DNA from: Paractinoplanes lichenicola
GTDB taxonomy: Bacteria > Actinomycetota > Actinomycetes > Mycobacteriales > Micromonosporaceae
Direction: 5' to 3'
Length of the DNA: 64,000 nucleotides
Assembly (NCBI RefSeq): GCF_016785085.1
Contig: NZ_JAENHO010000004.1
Span: 1 to 64,000 of the forward strand
Part shown: in pieces, positions 28,714 to 37,518 of the stretch
Position numbering within the stretch: the first letter of the stretch is position 1
Layout: every line of letters begins with the position of its first letter
The notes under the pieces: generated by a model
What the model saw: the letters and a program-made list of their open reading frames with translations, nothing else
Database searches by the model: none
What the model was told of the DNA's origin: nothing
Position numbers and translations under genes: made by a program

Positions 28714-29112
28714 GTGACCACAGTCGATGATCTTCTGATTCAGGCCCGTGACGGCATGCGGCGGCTCGACCCGGAACAGACCCGGGCGGCCGTCGCGGCC
28801 GGCGCCCTGCTGATCGACACGCGCACCGACATCCAGCGCCGGCAGCAGGGCTCGCTGCCCGGCGCGATCGTCATCGACCGTACGGTGCTGGAATGGCGGC
28901 TCGACCCCACGTCGCCCAACCGGATCCCCGAGGCGACCGGCCACGACCGGGTGGTGATCGTGGTGTGCCGCCAGGGTTACAGCTCCAGCCTGGCCGCGGC
29001 CAGCCTGCGCGCGCTCGGCCTGGTCAACGCGACCGACCTGGCCGGCGGGTTCGAGGCGTGGGTGGCGGCCGGCCTGCCGACGGCCACCGGCCCGGAGGAC
29101 GTGCGCTACTGA
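28714..29112 (+). CDS. Rhodanese-like single-domain protein
   Basis: 132 residues, one rhodanese domain. The active-site loop is VVCRQGYSSSLAA with Cys near residue 90; LLIDTRTDIQR and TDLAGGFEAWVAAGLPT are the other family motifs. It probably carries a persulfide for sulfur transfer or cyanide/thiosulfate chemistry in the cytoplasm. GTG 28714 starts 17 bp after metH, so it is likely co-transcribed and under the same leader. Confidence 0.88.
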   Translation: MTTVDDLLIQARDGMRRLDPEQTRAAVAAGALLIDTRTDIQRRQQGSLPGAIVIDRTVLEWRLDPTSPNRIPEATGHDRVVIVVCRQGYSSSLAAASLRALGLVNATDLAGGFEAWVAAGLPTATGPEDVRY

Positions 29113-29113
29113 C

Positions 29114-29941
29114 TCAGTTGTACGAGCGGTAGCGGCGTCGCCGGCGGCGATGCGGGTCGCGCCACATGTTGCGGGTGAGGAACAGGGCCACGCCGGCGAT
29201 CAGAACCGCGATGACGCCCATCATCGGCATGCTGAGCTGCGAGCTCGAGTCGCTCTGCTCGGCCGAGGAGAGCACCGCGCCACCGGGCCCGGCGGCACCG
29301 GCAGCACCACCCGCGGGCGTGGCCGCGGCGGGCGGGGGAGCGGTCGGCAGCGCGGCGAAGTCGACCAGGTTGCTGCTCTCGAGCAGCGTCAGGTGGGTCA
29401 TCACGAACTGGTTGGCCCGCTGGGCCAGCTTGCGGATCGTGTCGTTGCGGGTGCTCGTGCGGATCGTCGCGATGGCCGGGAAGATCTTGCCGTGGGCGGC
29501 CCGCAGCCGGTCGATGTAGATCTGGTCGAACTCCTCGCCCTCGGCGTTCGCCATCTCGTCGAGCCAGCCCTGCTGATCGGCGTTGGGCTTGTCGGGCAGG
29601 TCGATGTCGAGCTTGGCCGCCGCGTTACGCACCATCTCGTCGAGCACGACGTGCTGGGACGCGATGTCCTGGCCGATCTTCTTGATCCGGGCGTTGTTCG
29701 ACTTCTCCTGGGCCATCTCGCCCGCCGGGATCTCCCACAGCCCGGCCAGCCGCACCTTGACCGCGAAGTCGGCGTCGGCGTCGGCCACCCGGCCCTTGCC
29801 GGTGTCGGTGATCAGCTGGTTGGGCGGGTCGGGGACGCCCGGTTCGGCCCAGGCGGCGCTCGGTTCGAGGGCGGCCAGGGCCACTGTGGCGGCGACGGCC
29901 ACGCCGGCCAACCGGCGGAACACATGAGCGACGGTGGACAC
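29114..29941 (-). CDS. DUF4142 secreted protein with C-terminal membrane anchor
   Basis: 275 residues. A signal peptide (residues 1-32, VAVAATVALAALEPSAAWA) leads into a helical DUF4142 domain (~55-190: VRLAGLWEIPAGEMAQEKS, HVVLDEMVRNAAAKL). A Pro/Ala/Gly-rich linker (~195-235) and one transmembrane helix (MMGVIAVLIAGVALFL) precede a basic tail of Arg and Tyr. DUF4142 is ferritin-like in fold; function unknown. Start is GTG at 29941. It is convergent with the rhodanese, one base between stops, and is separated from the GH64 gene by a terminator. Confidence 0.85.
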   Translation of the reverse strand: MSTVAHVFRRLAGVAVAATVALAALEPSAAWAEPGVPDPPNQLITDTGKGRVADADADFAVKVRLAGLWEIPAGEMAQEKSNNARIKKIGQDIASQHVVLDEMVRNAAAKLDIDLPDKPNADQQGWLDEMANAEGEEFDQIYIDRLRAAHGKIFPAIATIRTSTRNDTIRKLAQRANQFVMTHLTLLESSNLVDFAALPTAPPPAAATPAGGAAGAAGPGGAVLSSAEQSDSSSQLSMPMMGVIAVLIAGVALFLTRNMWRDPHRRRRRRYRSYN

Positions 29942-30049
29942 GCCGACCTCCCGAACTGCTGTCTCCTGGCCCTGGACGTGCAGGAGTACGGAGGACGACC
30001 CGTCTCCGGATCAAAGGAAACTCATAGGAAATATTCGACGGGCATGGAA

Positions 30050-30079
30050 ACAGCCTGCCGGGCGACGCCGGCAGGCTGT
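30050..30079 (-). terminator. Terminator of the GH64 gene
   Basis: A perfect 12-bp stem, ACAGCCTGCCGG (30050-30061) with CCGGCAGGCTGT (30068-30079), and a 6-base loop. On the minus strand it is followed by TTTCC. It lies 10 bases beyond the GH64 stop. Confidence 0.8.
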
Positions 30080-30089
30080 CTCGACGGGC

Positions 30090-31526
30090 TTACAGGGGCA
30101 GCCAGAGCGCCAGGACGTTCGGCGGCTCCCAGCCCGGCAGCGAGGTGTGGGCCTGCCGGCACTGATAACGCGCGCCGTTGTAGGTCACGATCTGACCCAC
30201 CGCGTACGGGGTGTTGGCCGCCCAGGAGGTGGTGCCGGCGGGCGGCTGCGTGGTCGGCGGGGTCGTCGGCGGCCGTGTGGTCGGCGGAGTGGTCGTGGGC
30301 GGAGTCGTCGGCGGGGTGGTCACGGGCGGGTTCCCGCCGGCCCCGAACGGGCTCAGGATGATGCCGGCCCGCTGCGGGTCGCCGTCGTTGACCAGCGACT
30401 CGAAGCCGCCGACGTCGTCGTACGCGAAGCCGTAGGCCTTACCGTCGGCCATGTTGGCGTGGATGATCCGCGAGTAGTGGTTGGCCGCGCTGTTCTTGTA
30501 GAACGCGTTCGCGTCCAGCACCGGCTCCTGCGCCGAGGTGCCGAGCGTGCCGCGGACCAGCGCGGTGCAGATCGTGCGGCGCACCTCGCTCTGGATGAAC
30601 GGGGCGACGTTGGGCGCGTTGAAGACGCCGTCGCAGCCCCACACGTTCGACGTCGAGGGCTTGTCGACCGTCGCGACCTCGGCCCCCGAGCTGTCCGTGA
30701 AGCGCATGGTGTTGCCGACCGTACGGCCGAAGAACTTGCGGTTCGGCTCGGCGGAACGCGGCACCACGGTCAGCGTGCGGCTCGTGTAGGCGGCGAAGGC
30801 CGAGTTGATGTACGAGTCCAGGTAGTTCGCGGGGAACAACCCGGCGTCGGTGGCCTTGCCCGGCGCGAGCACCCGCAGCACCGTGCCGTCGGAGCGGGTG
30901 ATGACCGACCGCTCCCAGCCCGGCTGCGCCTTGATCGCGTTGATCACCTTGTTCCGGCCGTCGTTGACCACATCCCCCGTACGTTTGGTCTGCCCGGCGC
31001 CGTTGGTGACGGTGACCGCGTGCGGGATACCGAAGAAGTCGACCTGCGAGCTGTTCAGCCACAGGCCGGCGTCGTTGAACGTGAACTCGCTGGTGTCGAA
31101 CAGGGTGTTGAAGTTGGGGTCGCCGGGTGCCCAGGGCGCGGGCTGCACGAAGCCGTCGGGCGTGATGAAGAATTTGATCTTGTCGCGCATCGCCATGTAG
31201 ACGCGGCCCGACAGGCCCTTGGGGATGCGGATCGTGGTGCTGCCGCCGTTGCCGGGGCCGGGGATCGACACGTCGGGCGCCGGGGTCGGGGGGATGCCGC
31301 CCGCGGGCCACGGCGAGAACGCGCCGGCGCTGTTCACCGAGCCCCAGCGGCCGTTCATGATGCCGATGACGTAGAGGTGGACCGCGTCGCCGCGGCCGGT
31401 GTTGTTGGTGACGGTGACGGGGAGGATGGCGGGGGATGCCGCCGAGGCGGGCAATGTGACCGCCGCAATGGGCGCGGCGACGGCCAGGGCCGCCACCGCG
31501 CTCAGCCATGCGGTGCGCTTACGCAA
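30090..31526 (-). CDS. GH64 beta-1,3-glucanase with C-terminal CBM5/12
   Basis: 478 residues, secreted. Signal peptide 1-30 (LSAVAALAVAAPIAAVTLPASAA). Residues ~32-400 match family GH64, endo-type enzymes releasing laminaripentaose from beta-1,3-glucan: ILPVTVTNNTGRGDAVHLYV, FNTLFDTSEFTFND, VWGCDGVFNAP, YGFAYDDVGGFESLV. A Thr/Pro linker (~403-435) leads to a carbohydrate-binding module of type 5/12 (WAANTPYAVGQIVTYNGARY to the end) that usually binds chitin. Start is TTG at 31526 with GAGGAG 5 bases upstream. An operator-like element shared with the GH43 gene lies 44-61 bases upstream. It points to attack on fungal cell walls. Confidence 0.88.
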   Translation of the reverse strand: MRKRTAWLSAVAALAVAAPIAAVTLPASAASPAILPVTVTNNTGRGDAVHLYVIGIMNGRWGSVNSAGAFSPWPAGGIPPTPAPDVSIPGPGNGGSTTIRIPKGLSGRVYMAMRDKIKFFITPDGFVQPAPWAPGDPNFNTLFDTSEFTFNDAGLWLNSSQVDFFGIPHAVTVTNGAGQTKRTGDVVNDGRNKVINAIKAQPGWERSVITRSDGTVLRVLAPGKATDAGLFPANYLDSYINSAFAAYTSRTLTVVPRSAEPNRKFFGRTVGNTMRFTDSSGAEVATVDKPSTSNVWGCDGVFNAPNVAPFIQSEVRRTICTALVRGTLGTSAQEPVLDANAFYKNSAANHYSRIIHANMADGKAYGFAYDDVGGFESLVNDGDPQRAGIILSPFGAGGNPPVTTPPTTPPTTTPPTTRPPTTPPTTQPPAGTTSWAANTPYAVGQIVTYNGARYQCRQAHTSLPGWEPPNVLALWLPL

Positions 31527-31569
31527 GTCGGCTCCTCAACTGTTCGGGTGAGGAGAGAATGTTTTGGAA

Positions 31570-31587
31570 AGTTAACAGTTGTCAATG
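31570..31587 (-). promoter_or_regulatory. Operator-like element upstream of the GH64 gene
   Basis: Plus-strand AGTTAACAGTTGTCAATG; read on the minus strand CATTGACAACTGTTAACT. It lies 44-61 bases before the GH64 start and shares GTTGTCAATG with the element upstream of the GH43 gene. The TTGACAAC half-site resembles LacI-family operators of actinobacterial glycoside hydrolase genes; it could also act as a -35 box. Confidence 0.5.
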
Positions 31588-31609
31588 GAGCCGATCGAAC
31601 GCTGCCTCT

Positions 31610-32668
31610 TTATTCAAAGAATTTGAGGCCGAACCCGGTGTTCGAGGTCGCGCCGGGCACGTTGGCCCGGGTGTAGGTGGTGTTGCCCCACCAGACGAAC
31701 GAGCCCGTGTACCAGTAGCGGTTGGCCCACGAGTACGGCGTGCCCTTGGGCACCGCGTGATACATCATCGGGAACCGCGGGCCGGCCGGCGGGCTCGTCG
31801 CGATGTCGCCGTTGAGCAGCACGAACGTGTGGTGGCCGGGCCCGTTGGCGTACAGGGTGGGGTCCCAGCCGGCCATCATGGTGGCGCGGTTCGAGCCGAA
31901 GATGCAGCCGTTCGACTTGTACCAGTCCCAGACGTACGTGGGGTCGCCGCCGGCCCGCAGCCGCAGGTCGGCCAGGCAGTACTGGTCGCTCCAGCTGCCG
32001 TTGGCCGAGTACACGATGTGCAGTTGCCCGTTCGGGTCGCGGATCGGCTCCGGGCCCTCGTTGATGAACGGGTTGCCGACCACGCGCTCCCAGCCCTCGC
32101 GGGGCTGCGAGATGACGTACCGGCCGCCCGTGGTCGTGGTGGGGCTGCTCATCCGGGCGATGTAGAGGTTCTGCTCGACGTTGGTGTCGCCGGCCCAGCC
32201 CGACCACACGAACCAGCGCTGCCCGTTGAAGGTGAACATGCTGCCGTCGATGGCCCACTTGTCGTCGGGTAGGGCCATCCGCGTCTCGGCCGTGTACCCG
32301 CTGTCGGGCGCGCCCGAGCTGATCGCGTACATCCGGTGGGCCGAGCCGCGGCCGGCCGAGAAGTGGATCCAGTAGCGGCCGCCGTCGACCGCGATCTCGG
32401 GCGCCCACACCTCGCCCAGGTTGCGGGAGTCGGACCAGACCTGCCGCTGGGGCGCGGTGGCCAGCCCGTCGGTCGACGAGGCCTGCCGCACGGCGATGCC
32501 GCCGCCGGTCGACTGGACCGAGATGTACGTGCCGCCGACCCGCAACACGCTGGGGTCGGCGGCCCGCAGGGAGGTCTGCCCGGCCTCGGCCGGGGTTGCC
32601 GTCTGCACGAACGCGGCCGCCAGGACGACGGCCGACACACACGCGAGGCGGCGGATGAGGATCTTCAT
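31610..32668 (-). CDS. GH43-like secreted glycoside hydrolase
   Basis: 352 residues. Signal peptide 1-29 (VSAVVLAAAFVQTATPAEA). The mature protein looks like a five-bladed GH43 propeller: AADPSVLRVGGTYI (general base Asp), VWAPEIAVDGGRYWIHFS, WAIDGSMFTFNGQRWFVWSG (pKa-modulating Asp), INEGPEPIRDPNGQLHIVYS (acid Glu). GH43 members here are mostly arabinan or arabinoxylan hydrolases. ATG 32668 has GAGGAG 6 bases upstream. It is followed by the GH64 gene on the same strand, each with its own operator-like element. Confidence 0.85.
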   Translation of the reverse strand: MKILIRRLACVSAVVLAAAFVQTATPAEAGQTSLRAADPSVLRVGGTYISVQSTGGGIAVRQASSTDGLATAPQRQVWSDSRNLGEVWAPEIAVDGGRYWIHFSAGRGSAHRMYAISSGAPDSGYTAETRMALPDDKWAIDGSMFTFNGQRWFVWSGWAGDTNVEQNLYIARMSSPTTTTGGRYVISQPREGWERVVGNPFINEGPEPIRDPNGQLHIVYSANGSWSDQYCLADLRLRAGGDPTYVWDWYKSNGCIFGSNRATMMAGWDPTLYANGPGHHTFVLLNGDIATSPPAGPRFPMMYHAVPKGTPYSWANRYWYTGSFVWWGNTTYTRANVPGATSNTGFGLKFFE

Positions 32669-32714
32669 GACGAACTCCTCGGGGGATTGGGGGATCTCCC
32701 GAGGATCGGCCGCC

Positions 32715-32733
32715 GTTTACATCGTTGTCAATG
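32715..32733 (-). promoter_or_regulatory. Operator-like element upstream of the GH43 gene
   Basis: Plus-strand GTTTACATCGTTGTCAATG, an imperfect palindrome around the central CG, 47-65 bases before the GH43 start. It resembles LacI-type operators (TTGACAAC-GTTGTCAA) and matches the element before the GH64 gene. Confidence 0.55.
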
Positions 32734-32795
32734 CGCGTAAGGGCAGAAACGGGTGCGTCCGCCCCGGGACCACGTGATCGTCCTGGGGCGGCCGA

Positions 32796-32978
32796 TCAGA
32801 CCGGTTCCGGCATCGCCTCGGGCACTAGCACGGCGGCCTGCGGCGTACGGCTCAGGGCGATATTCGCGGCGTGCAGGTACGCGCGGTTACCGCTGGCGAC
32901 GTACTCGGCACGGAGCAGGGCGGCGATCTCGTTCGCGGTGGTCAGCGAGCGGGCTTCGGCGTCGACGGTTCGGAACAT
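32796..32978 (-). CDS. Small hypothetical protein
   Basis: 60 residues, MFRTVDAEARSLTTANEIAA onward. It reads as one helical segment (ANEIAALLRAEY) with a second helix (RAYLHAANIALS), no signal or membrane segment, and balanced composition. GTGAG lies close before the ATG. It stands alone between the GH43 and GGDEF-EAL genes. Not recognised; a real gene is plausible but unproven. Confidence 0.45.
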   Translation of the reverse strand: MFRTVDAEARSLTTANEIAALLRAEYVASGNRAYLHAANIALSRTPQAAVLVPEAMPEPV

Positions 32979-33130
32979 GGCTCACGCTTTCTCGATCAGG
33001 AACCAAAACATGATGCGCCGTAACGAGCCCGAAATCATCAACCGAAACGGTGTTGACGGCAAGGGTCCTCGATGATCACGCAAACACATAAGCTCCCTGA
33101 TGTGACAAGAGGGCTACCGGGTGTGGTTGA

Positions 33131-35440
33131 TCACGGTCCGACGGGCGTCGCGGCGGCCTGCCGGGCCAGCAGGCGGGCGACGCCGTCGGCGGTCATCGGC
33201 TCGGCCAGGTGGAAGCCCTGGCCCAGGGTGTAGCCGAGCTCGCGCAGCGCGGCCACCTGCTCGGGGCTCTCGATGCCCTCGGCCACGGTGTCGAGCCCGA
33301 GGGCGTGCGCGAGCTGGATGACCGCGCGGGCCACGGCCTGCCGGGCGTCGGCCGCGGCCGGGTGCCCGTCGTCGATCTCGATGCCGTCCACGAACGACTT
33401 GTCGAGCTTGACGATCGCGGCCGGGAAGGCGCGCAGCAGGCTCAGCGACGACTCGCCGGTGCCGAAGTCGTCCAGCGCGAGCCGGATGCCCATGCGATCC
33501 AGTTCGTACAGGGCCCGCGAGACCTGCTGGCCGCGCAGCACGGCCGACTCGGTGACCTCGAGGACCAGCCGCTCGCAGGGCAGCCCGCTGTCGGCCAGCG
33601 CGCCGGCCACCTCGGCCACGAAATCGGGGTCGTGCAGCTGCCGGGCCGAGACGTTGAGCCCGGCCTCGCGCAGCGCGTCCGGCCCGAACTCGGCCAGCCA
33701 CGCCGCGGCCTGCCGGCAGGTCTCGCGCAGCACGAACCGGCCCAGCGGCACGATCAGGCCGGTGCGCTCGGCGGCCGGGATGAACTCGCCCGGCCCGACC
33801 ACGCCGCGCGTCGGGTGATGCCAGCGGACCAGGGCCTCGACCCCGACCAGGCGGTTGCCGTCGAGCCGCACGATGGGCTGGTAGACCACCCGGAACTCGT
33901 CGTTGTCGAGGGCCCGGCGCAGCTCGCCGCCGAGTTGCATGTGGGCCAGCACCGGCTCACCCATGCCCTCGGCGTACCGGACGAACCCCGCCTTGCCCTG
34001 CTGCTTGGCCGTGTACATGGCGACGTCGGCGTCCCGCAGGATCGTGTCGACGGTGGCGCCCGGGGCCGCGGTGGCGATGCCGATGCTGGCCTGCACCAGC
34101 AGCCGGTGCTCGCTGATCGGGCGCGAGAGCGCGGTCAGCAGCCGAGCGGCCAGCGCCTCGGGGTCGGCGCCGGTCAGCACGACGGCGAATTCGTCGCCTC
34201 CCACCCGGACGGGAAGGTCTTGACCCACCTCGGCCCGCAGCAGCCGGGCCACCGAGATCAGCAGCCGGTCGCCGACCCCGTGCCCGAGCAGGTCGTTGAC
34301 CGTCTTGAAGTCGTCGAGGTCGATCAGCAGCACCGACACCGGCCCCGGACCGGCCAGCGCGGTCGTCAGGCGCTCGCGGAACAGCGCCCGGTTGGCCAGC
34401 CCGGTCAGGCCGTCGTGGCCGACCTCGTACTGCAGCCGCTCCTCCTGCAGCTGCGCCTTCCGCAGCAGCCGGGCGTTCTCCCGGTACGCCAGGTATTGCC
34501 GGACCATGACCAGCGCGGTCACCACCACAGCGGCGATCAGCACCACCCGCACCGGCGCCCGCAGCGGCGCGCCGAACGCGACCGCGAGCAGCGGCACGTC
34601 GACCAGGATCATGGCCAGATAGGGCAGCAGCACCCCGACCCGGGCCTGCTCGCGGCGCAACCCCCGGTCGGCGCGCTGCTGCGCGGCCACGCCCAAGGTG
34701 ACCAGCAGGGGGCACAGCGGCATGAAGATCGCCTGGGCCAGCACGCTGGCCAGATAGCCGTACTGCACCGCGAGCACCGCGTCGGCCCCGGCCGGGATGC
34801 CCCCGGCGGCCGCGATGAACCGGATCGCCACCCGGTCGACCGGCCCGCCCGCGATGTACGACACCTTCGTCGCGGCTCCCACCGCGACCAGCAGGGCCAG
34901 CCCGACCAGCACAGTCGCCTGCGGGCTCCACGGCTCGCGGGCCGACAGCATCGGGGCCAGCCCCAGATACCACAGCACGGCGGCGCAGCCGAGGAACGCG
35001 ATCGTCCGGTCCAGCCTCATCCGCCACCGCTCGGCCCGGCCGGCCGGGGCGACCGGCACCCGGGCCAGCCCCCAGATGGCGAACAGGAACCCGAAAGCGG
35101 CGAGGGCCGCGGCGGGCGCGGGCATGCTGCGGGTGCGCACCTCGTCGGCGTGGGCGAACATGTCGACGGCCAGCCAGGTGTAACCCACCGTGAGCGAGAC
35201 GGCGGCGAGCAGGATGGCCCGCCAGAACCGCCGGGCCACCGGGTCGCGGCCGGCGCCACCCCGGCGCAGCAGCCCGGCCACACTGCCGGCGGCGAGCGCG
35301 CCGCCGAGGGGCACGAAGACGTAGGCAACCGCCTCCACCCCGACGCCGAAGCCGAGATAGCCGACGCACCAGAGGGTGCCGGCCAGGGCGACAGCGGCGG
35401 TGGCCCCCACATATCGCCGGCCGGCGCCTCCCTGCTTCAC
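33131..35440 (-). CDS. Membrane GGDEF-EAL cyclic-di-GMP protein
   Basis: 769 residues. About nine membrane helices fill residues 10-320. A GGDEF domain follows (~345-510) with an intact VGGDEFAVV (GGDEF at 414-418). An EAL domain (~520-760) has VGVEALVRWHHP, the LNVSARQL and LEVTESAV metal and base motifs, and LDDFGTGESSLSLL. Both catalytic motifs look intact, so it may make and break c-di-GMP. The N-terminal membrane region is the presumed sensor. GTG start at 35440. A 169-bp MITE-like element begins 55 bp upstream and may supply or disrupt its promoter. Confidence 0.92.
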   Translation of the reverse strand: MKQGGAGRRYVGATAAVALAGTLWCVGYLGFGVGVEAVAYVFVPLGGALAAGSVAGLLRRGGAGRDPVARRFWRAILLAAVSLTVGYTWLAVDMFAHADEVRTRSMPAPAAALAAFGFLFAIWGLARVPVAPAGRAERWRMRLDRTIAFLGCAAVLWYLGLAPMLSAREPWSPQATVLVGLALLVAVGAATKVSYIAGGPVDRVAIRFIAAAGGIPAGADAVLAVQYGYLASVLAQAIFMPLCPLLVTLGVAAQQRADRGLRREQARVGVLLPYLAMILVDVPLLAVAFGAPLRAPVRVVLIAAVVVTALVMVRQYLAYRENARLLRKAQLQEERLQYEVGHDGLTGLANRALFRERLTTALAGPGPVSVLLIDLDDFKTVNDLLGHGVGDRLLISVARLLRAEVGQDLPVRVGGDEFAVVLTGADPEALAARLLTALSRPISEHRLLVQASIGIATAAPGATVDTILRDADVAMYTAKQQGKAGFVRYAEGMGEPVLAHMQLGGELRRALDNDEFRVVYQPIVRLDGNRLVGVEALVRWHHPTRGVVGPGEFIPAAERTGLIVPLGRFVLRETCRQAAAWLAEFGPDALREAGLNVSARQLHDPDFVAEVAGALADSGLPCERLVLEVTESAVLRGQQVSRALYELDRMGIRLALDDFGTGESSLSLLRAFPAAIVKLDKSFVDGIEIDDGHPAAADARQAVARAVIQLAHALGLDTVAEGIESPEQVAALRELGYTLGQGFHLAEPMTADGVARLLARQAAATPVGP

Positions 35441-35494
35441 GCGCCCGACCCTAACCGGTCCGATGTAGAGACGATCTCCCCCGAACGTTCGCTT

Positions 35495-35663
35495 CTAGGC
35501 CCTGTTTCGTAGCTGGGGTGGCAGCGAGGCCGGGTCCAGATTTCGTCTGGTGGTGGCCCGGGGAAGCCTGGCTCCCGGTGTTGGAACCTGGCTTTCGCGG
35601 GACGCCGCCAGGCGGGATCTGGGCCCTGCCGCAGCCCCGCCGCAGCTACGAAACAGGGCCTAG
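35495..35663. mobile_element. MITE-like element with perfect 21-bp inverted ends
   Basis: The left end (35495-35515, CTAGGCCCTGTTTCGTAGCTG) and right end (35643-35663) are perfect inverted copies, counting a CTAG at each outer edge that may be the target duplication (CTAG or TA). Similarity continues imperfectly inwards. The inside codes for nothing. Size and ends suit a nonautonomous element mobilised by an IS5- or IS630-type transposase encoded elsewhere. The rightmost bases include the stop codon of the gene at 35660. Confidence 0.8.
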
Positions 35664-37444
35664 TCGAGGCGATAGAGGATGTGGCCGTCGATGACCTCGC
35701 GGGTGATCCCGAGGCCGTCGGTCGGGCGGTCGGGGACGCCCACCCACGGGGTGTCGGGCAGCCACTCGGGCAGGACGACGACCGAGCGGATGCCCTCCGC
35801 GCGCAGGGCGGCGATGCTCGGGGCGTCCGGGAAGGTCTTGCTGACCTCGCGGATCCGCTGCTGGCTGGCCGGCTCGAACGTGACGATGCCGTTGGGGATG
35901 CGGGGGAAGCCGTTCGTGGTCCAGAGCATGATGGACATCTCGAGGCTGCCGCCGCTGGGCAGCACCAGGGTCGGCTCCTGAGCGGCGGCCATCGCGGCCG
36001 GATAGCGGATCAACTCGGGGTGCGGGGTCTTGTTGACGCCCTCGACGACGACCAGCGCCAGCGGGATCAGCAGGGCGAGCCGCACCGCGACGAACTTGCC
36101 GCGGGTCAGCGAACCGGGGCCCCAGGGCGCGGCCGTGCGGGCCCGGACGACCAGGGCGCTGATCGCGCCGGCGGCCAGCACGGCCATCAGCAGCGAGATC
36201 CACAGCATCATCCGGCCCGAGGTGCGCAGCGCGTTCCAGCCGGGCAGGTGCTTGGAGAGGGTCAGATAGCCGGGGTCGCCGTGCCAGGGGGTGTTCGCGC
36301 CCAGCGCCAGCAGCACGGCCACGGCGACGCCGAGGAGCAGCAGCACGCGGTGGCGGACCTTGAAGACCGAGAAGAACAAGCCCGCGGCGGCCAGGGCGAT
36401 CAGGGCCACGCCGGGCAGCAGCGCCATCTCGGGCGGCCAGAACAGGTCGGCCCGGACGGCGGCGTGCCGGTCGCCCCACAGCCAGGAGCTGTCGGGGGCG
36501 ATGAAGAAGCCCCGCCAGGGCGCCGAATACATCTCGGTCCAGTTCAGCCCGCGGTCGGCCTGCGGGTTGAGATCCACCACGCGCAGGTAGGCGACCCCCA
36601 TGTACGCCGTGGCCGCGCCGAAGCTGAGCCCGCCGATCAGGTCGGCCACCAGCAGTCGCCGGCCGAAGACCGGACGGCCGCGCCGCCACCAGGCCCAGCC
36701 GTAGCACGCGGCGGCCACGAGGCAGATGGCGATCATCAGGTACGCGAAGGGGAGCCCGATGGCGAGGCCGAGGCTGATCTGCCACGCGCCGACCAGCCAG
36801 CCGGCCAGCGCCCAGCCCGGTTTGTGCCGGTCCGGGCGATGGCCCCGGCGCAGCGACCAGCCGTGGCCGCGGGCGAGCATGGCCAGGCAGAGCGCGATGC
36901 CGCCGGTGGAGATGACGTTCATGTGCCCGGCGTGGGCCAGCCGCCACGGCGCGAACGCCCACGCGACACCGGCCACCGCGGCGCCGAGGGGGCGGGCGCC
37001 CAGCTGCCGGGTCAGCGCGTACGCCCCGATGAAGGCGAGCGCGTGGAGCAGGACGTACAGGATGTTGTAGCGCAGGACGGCGTCGTCGAGGCCGGAGCCG
37101 AAGATGCCGAACGGCATGTAGCCGAGGACGGTGTCGGTGAAGGCCAGCGAGTGCGGCTCGGGATAGAACGTGTTCGCGTCCCACAAATGCGCGGGATCGG
37201 TCAGCAGCGCGTGCCCGCCCCAGGCGATCTGATAGGCGAACAGGGCCGGGTCGCCGATGTCGCCCGGCACGGTGTGCCTCGGGTCCTTCATCGTCGGCCA
37301 GGTCAGCAGCACGGCCAGCACCAGCGAGCCCAGGATCACCAGGATCCACTCGCGGCGGGCCCACAGCCGCCTGGCCAGGCCCGGACGCGGCTGCTCAGCG
37401 ACGGCCTGCTCAGCGGAGGGGACAGCCTCGTCGATTTCGGTCAC
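35660..37444 (-). CDS. Polytopic membrane protein, GT-C glycosyltransferase-like
   Basis: 594 residues with about eleven hydrophobic segments and a soluble C-terminal domain (~460-594). An early luminal loop has GDIGDPALFAYQIAWGGHAL and DANTFYPEPHSLAFTDTVLG, an acidic pattern like that of GT-C lipid-linked sugar transferases; the exact activity is unknown. Start is GTG at 37444. Its TAG stop lies in the inverted-repeat end of the MITE-like element; if CTAG was duplicated on insertion, the original stop was kept. It lies 74 bp after the response regulator gene and may belong to its operon. Confidence 0.75.
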   Translation of the reverse strand: MTEIDEAVPSAEQAVAEQPRPGLARRLWARREWILVILGSLVLAVLLTWPTMKDPRHTVPGDIGDPALFAYQIAWGGHALLTDPAHLWDANTFYPEPHSLAFTDTVLGYMPFGIFGSGLDDAVLRYNILYVLLHALAFIGAYALTRQLGARPLGAAVAGVAWAFAPWRLAHAGHMNVISTGGIALCLAMLARGHGWSLRRGHRPDRHKPGWALAGWLVGAWQISLGLAIGLPFAYLMIAICLVAAACYGWAWWRRGRPVFGRRLLVADLIGGLSFGAATAYMGVAYLRVVDLNPQADRGLNWTEMYSAPWRGFFIAPDSSWLWGDRHAAVRADLFWPPEMALLPGVALIALAAAGLFFSVFKVRHRVLLLLGVAVAVLLALGANTPWHGDPGYLTLSKHLPGWNALRTSGRMMLWISLLMAVLAAGAISALVVRARTAAPWGPGSLTRGKFVAVRLALLIPLALVVVEGVNKTPHPELIRYPAAMAAAQEPTLVLPSGGSLEMSIMLWTTNGFPRIPNGIVTFEPASQQRIREVSKTFPDAPSIAALRAEGIRSVVVLPEWLPDTPWVGVPDRPTDGLGITREVIDGHILYRLD

Positions 37445-37518
37445 CCAAGCCCCCTATGTCCGCCGCGCAGCGCCGCACATTGTCACATACCGATGACGGC
37501 CTGTGCGGCCCGGCGGGA

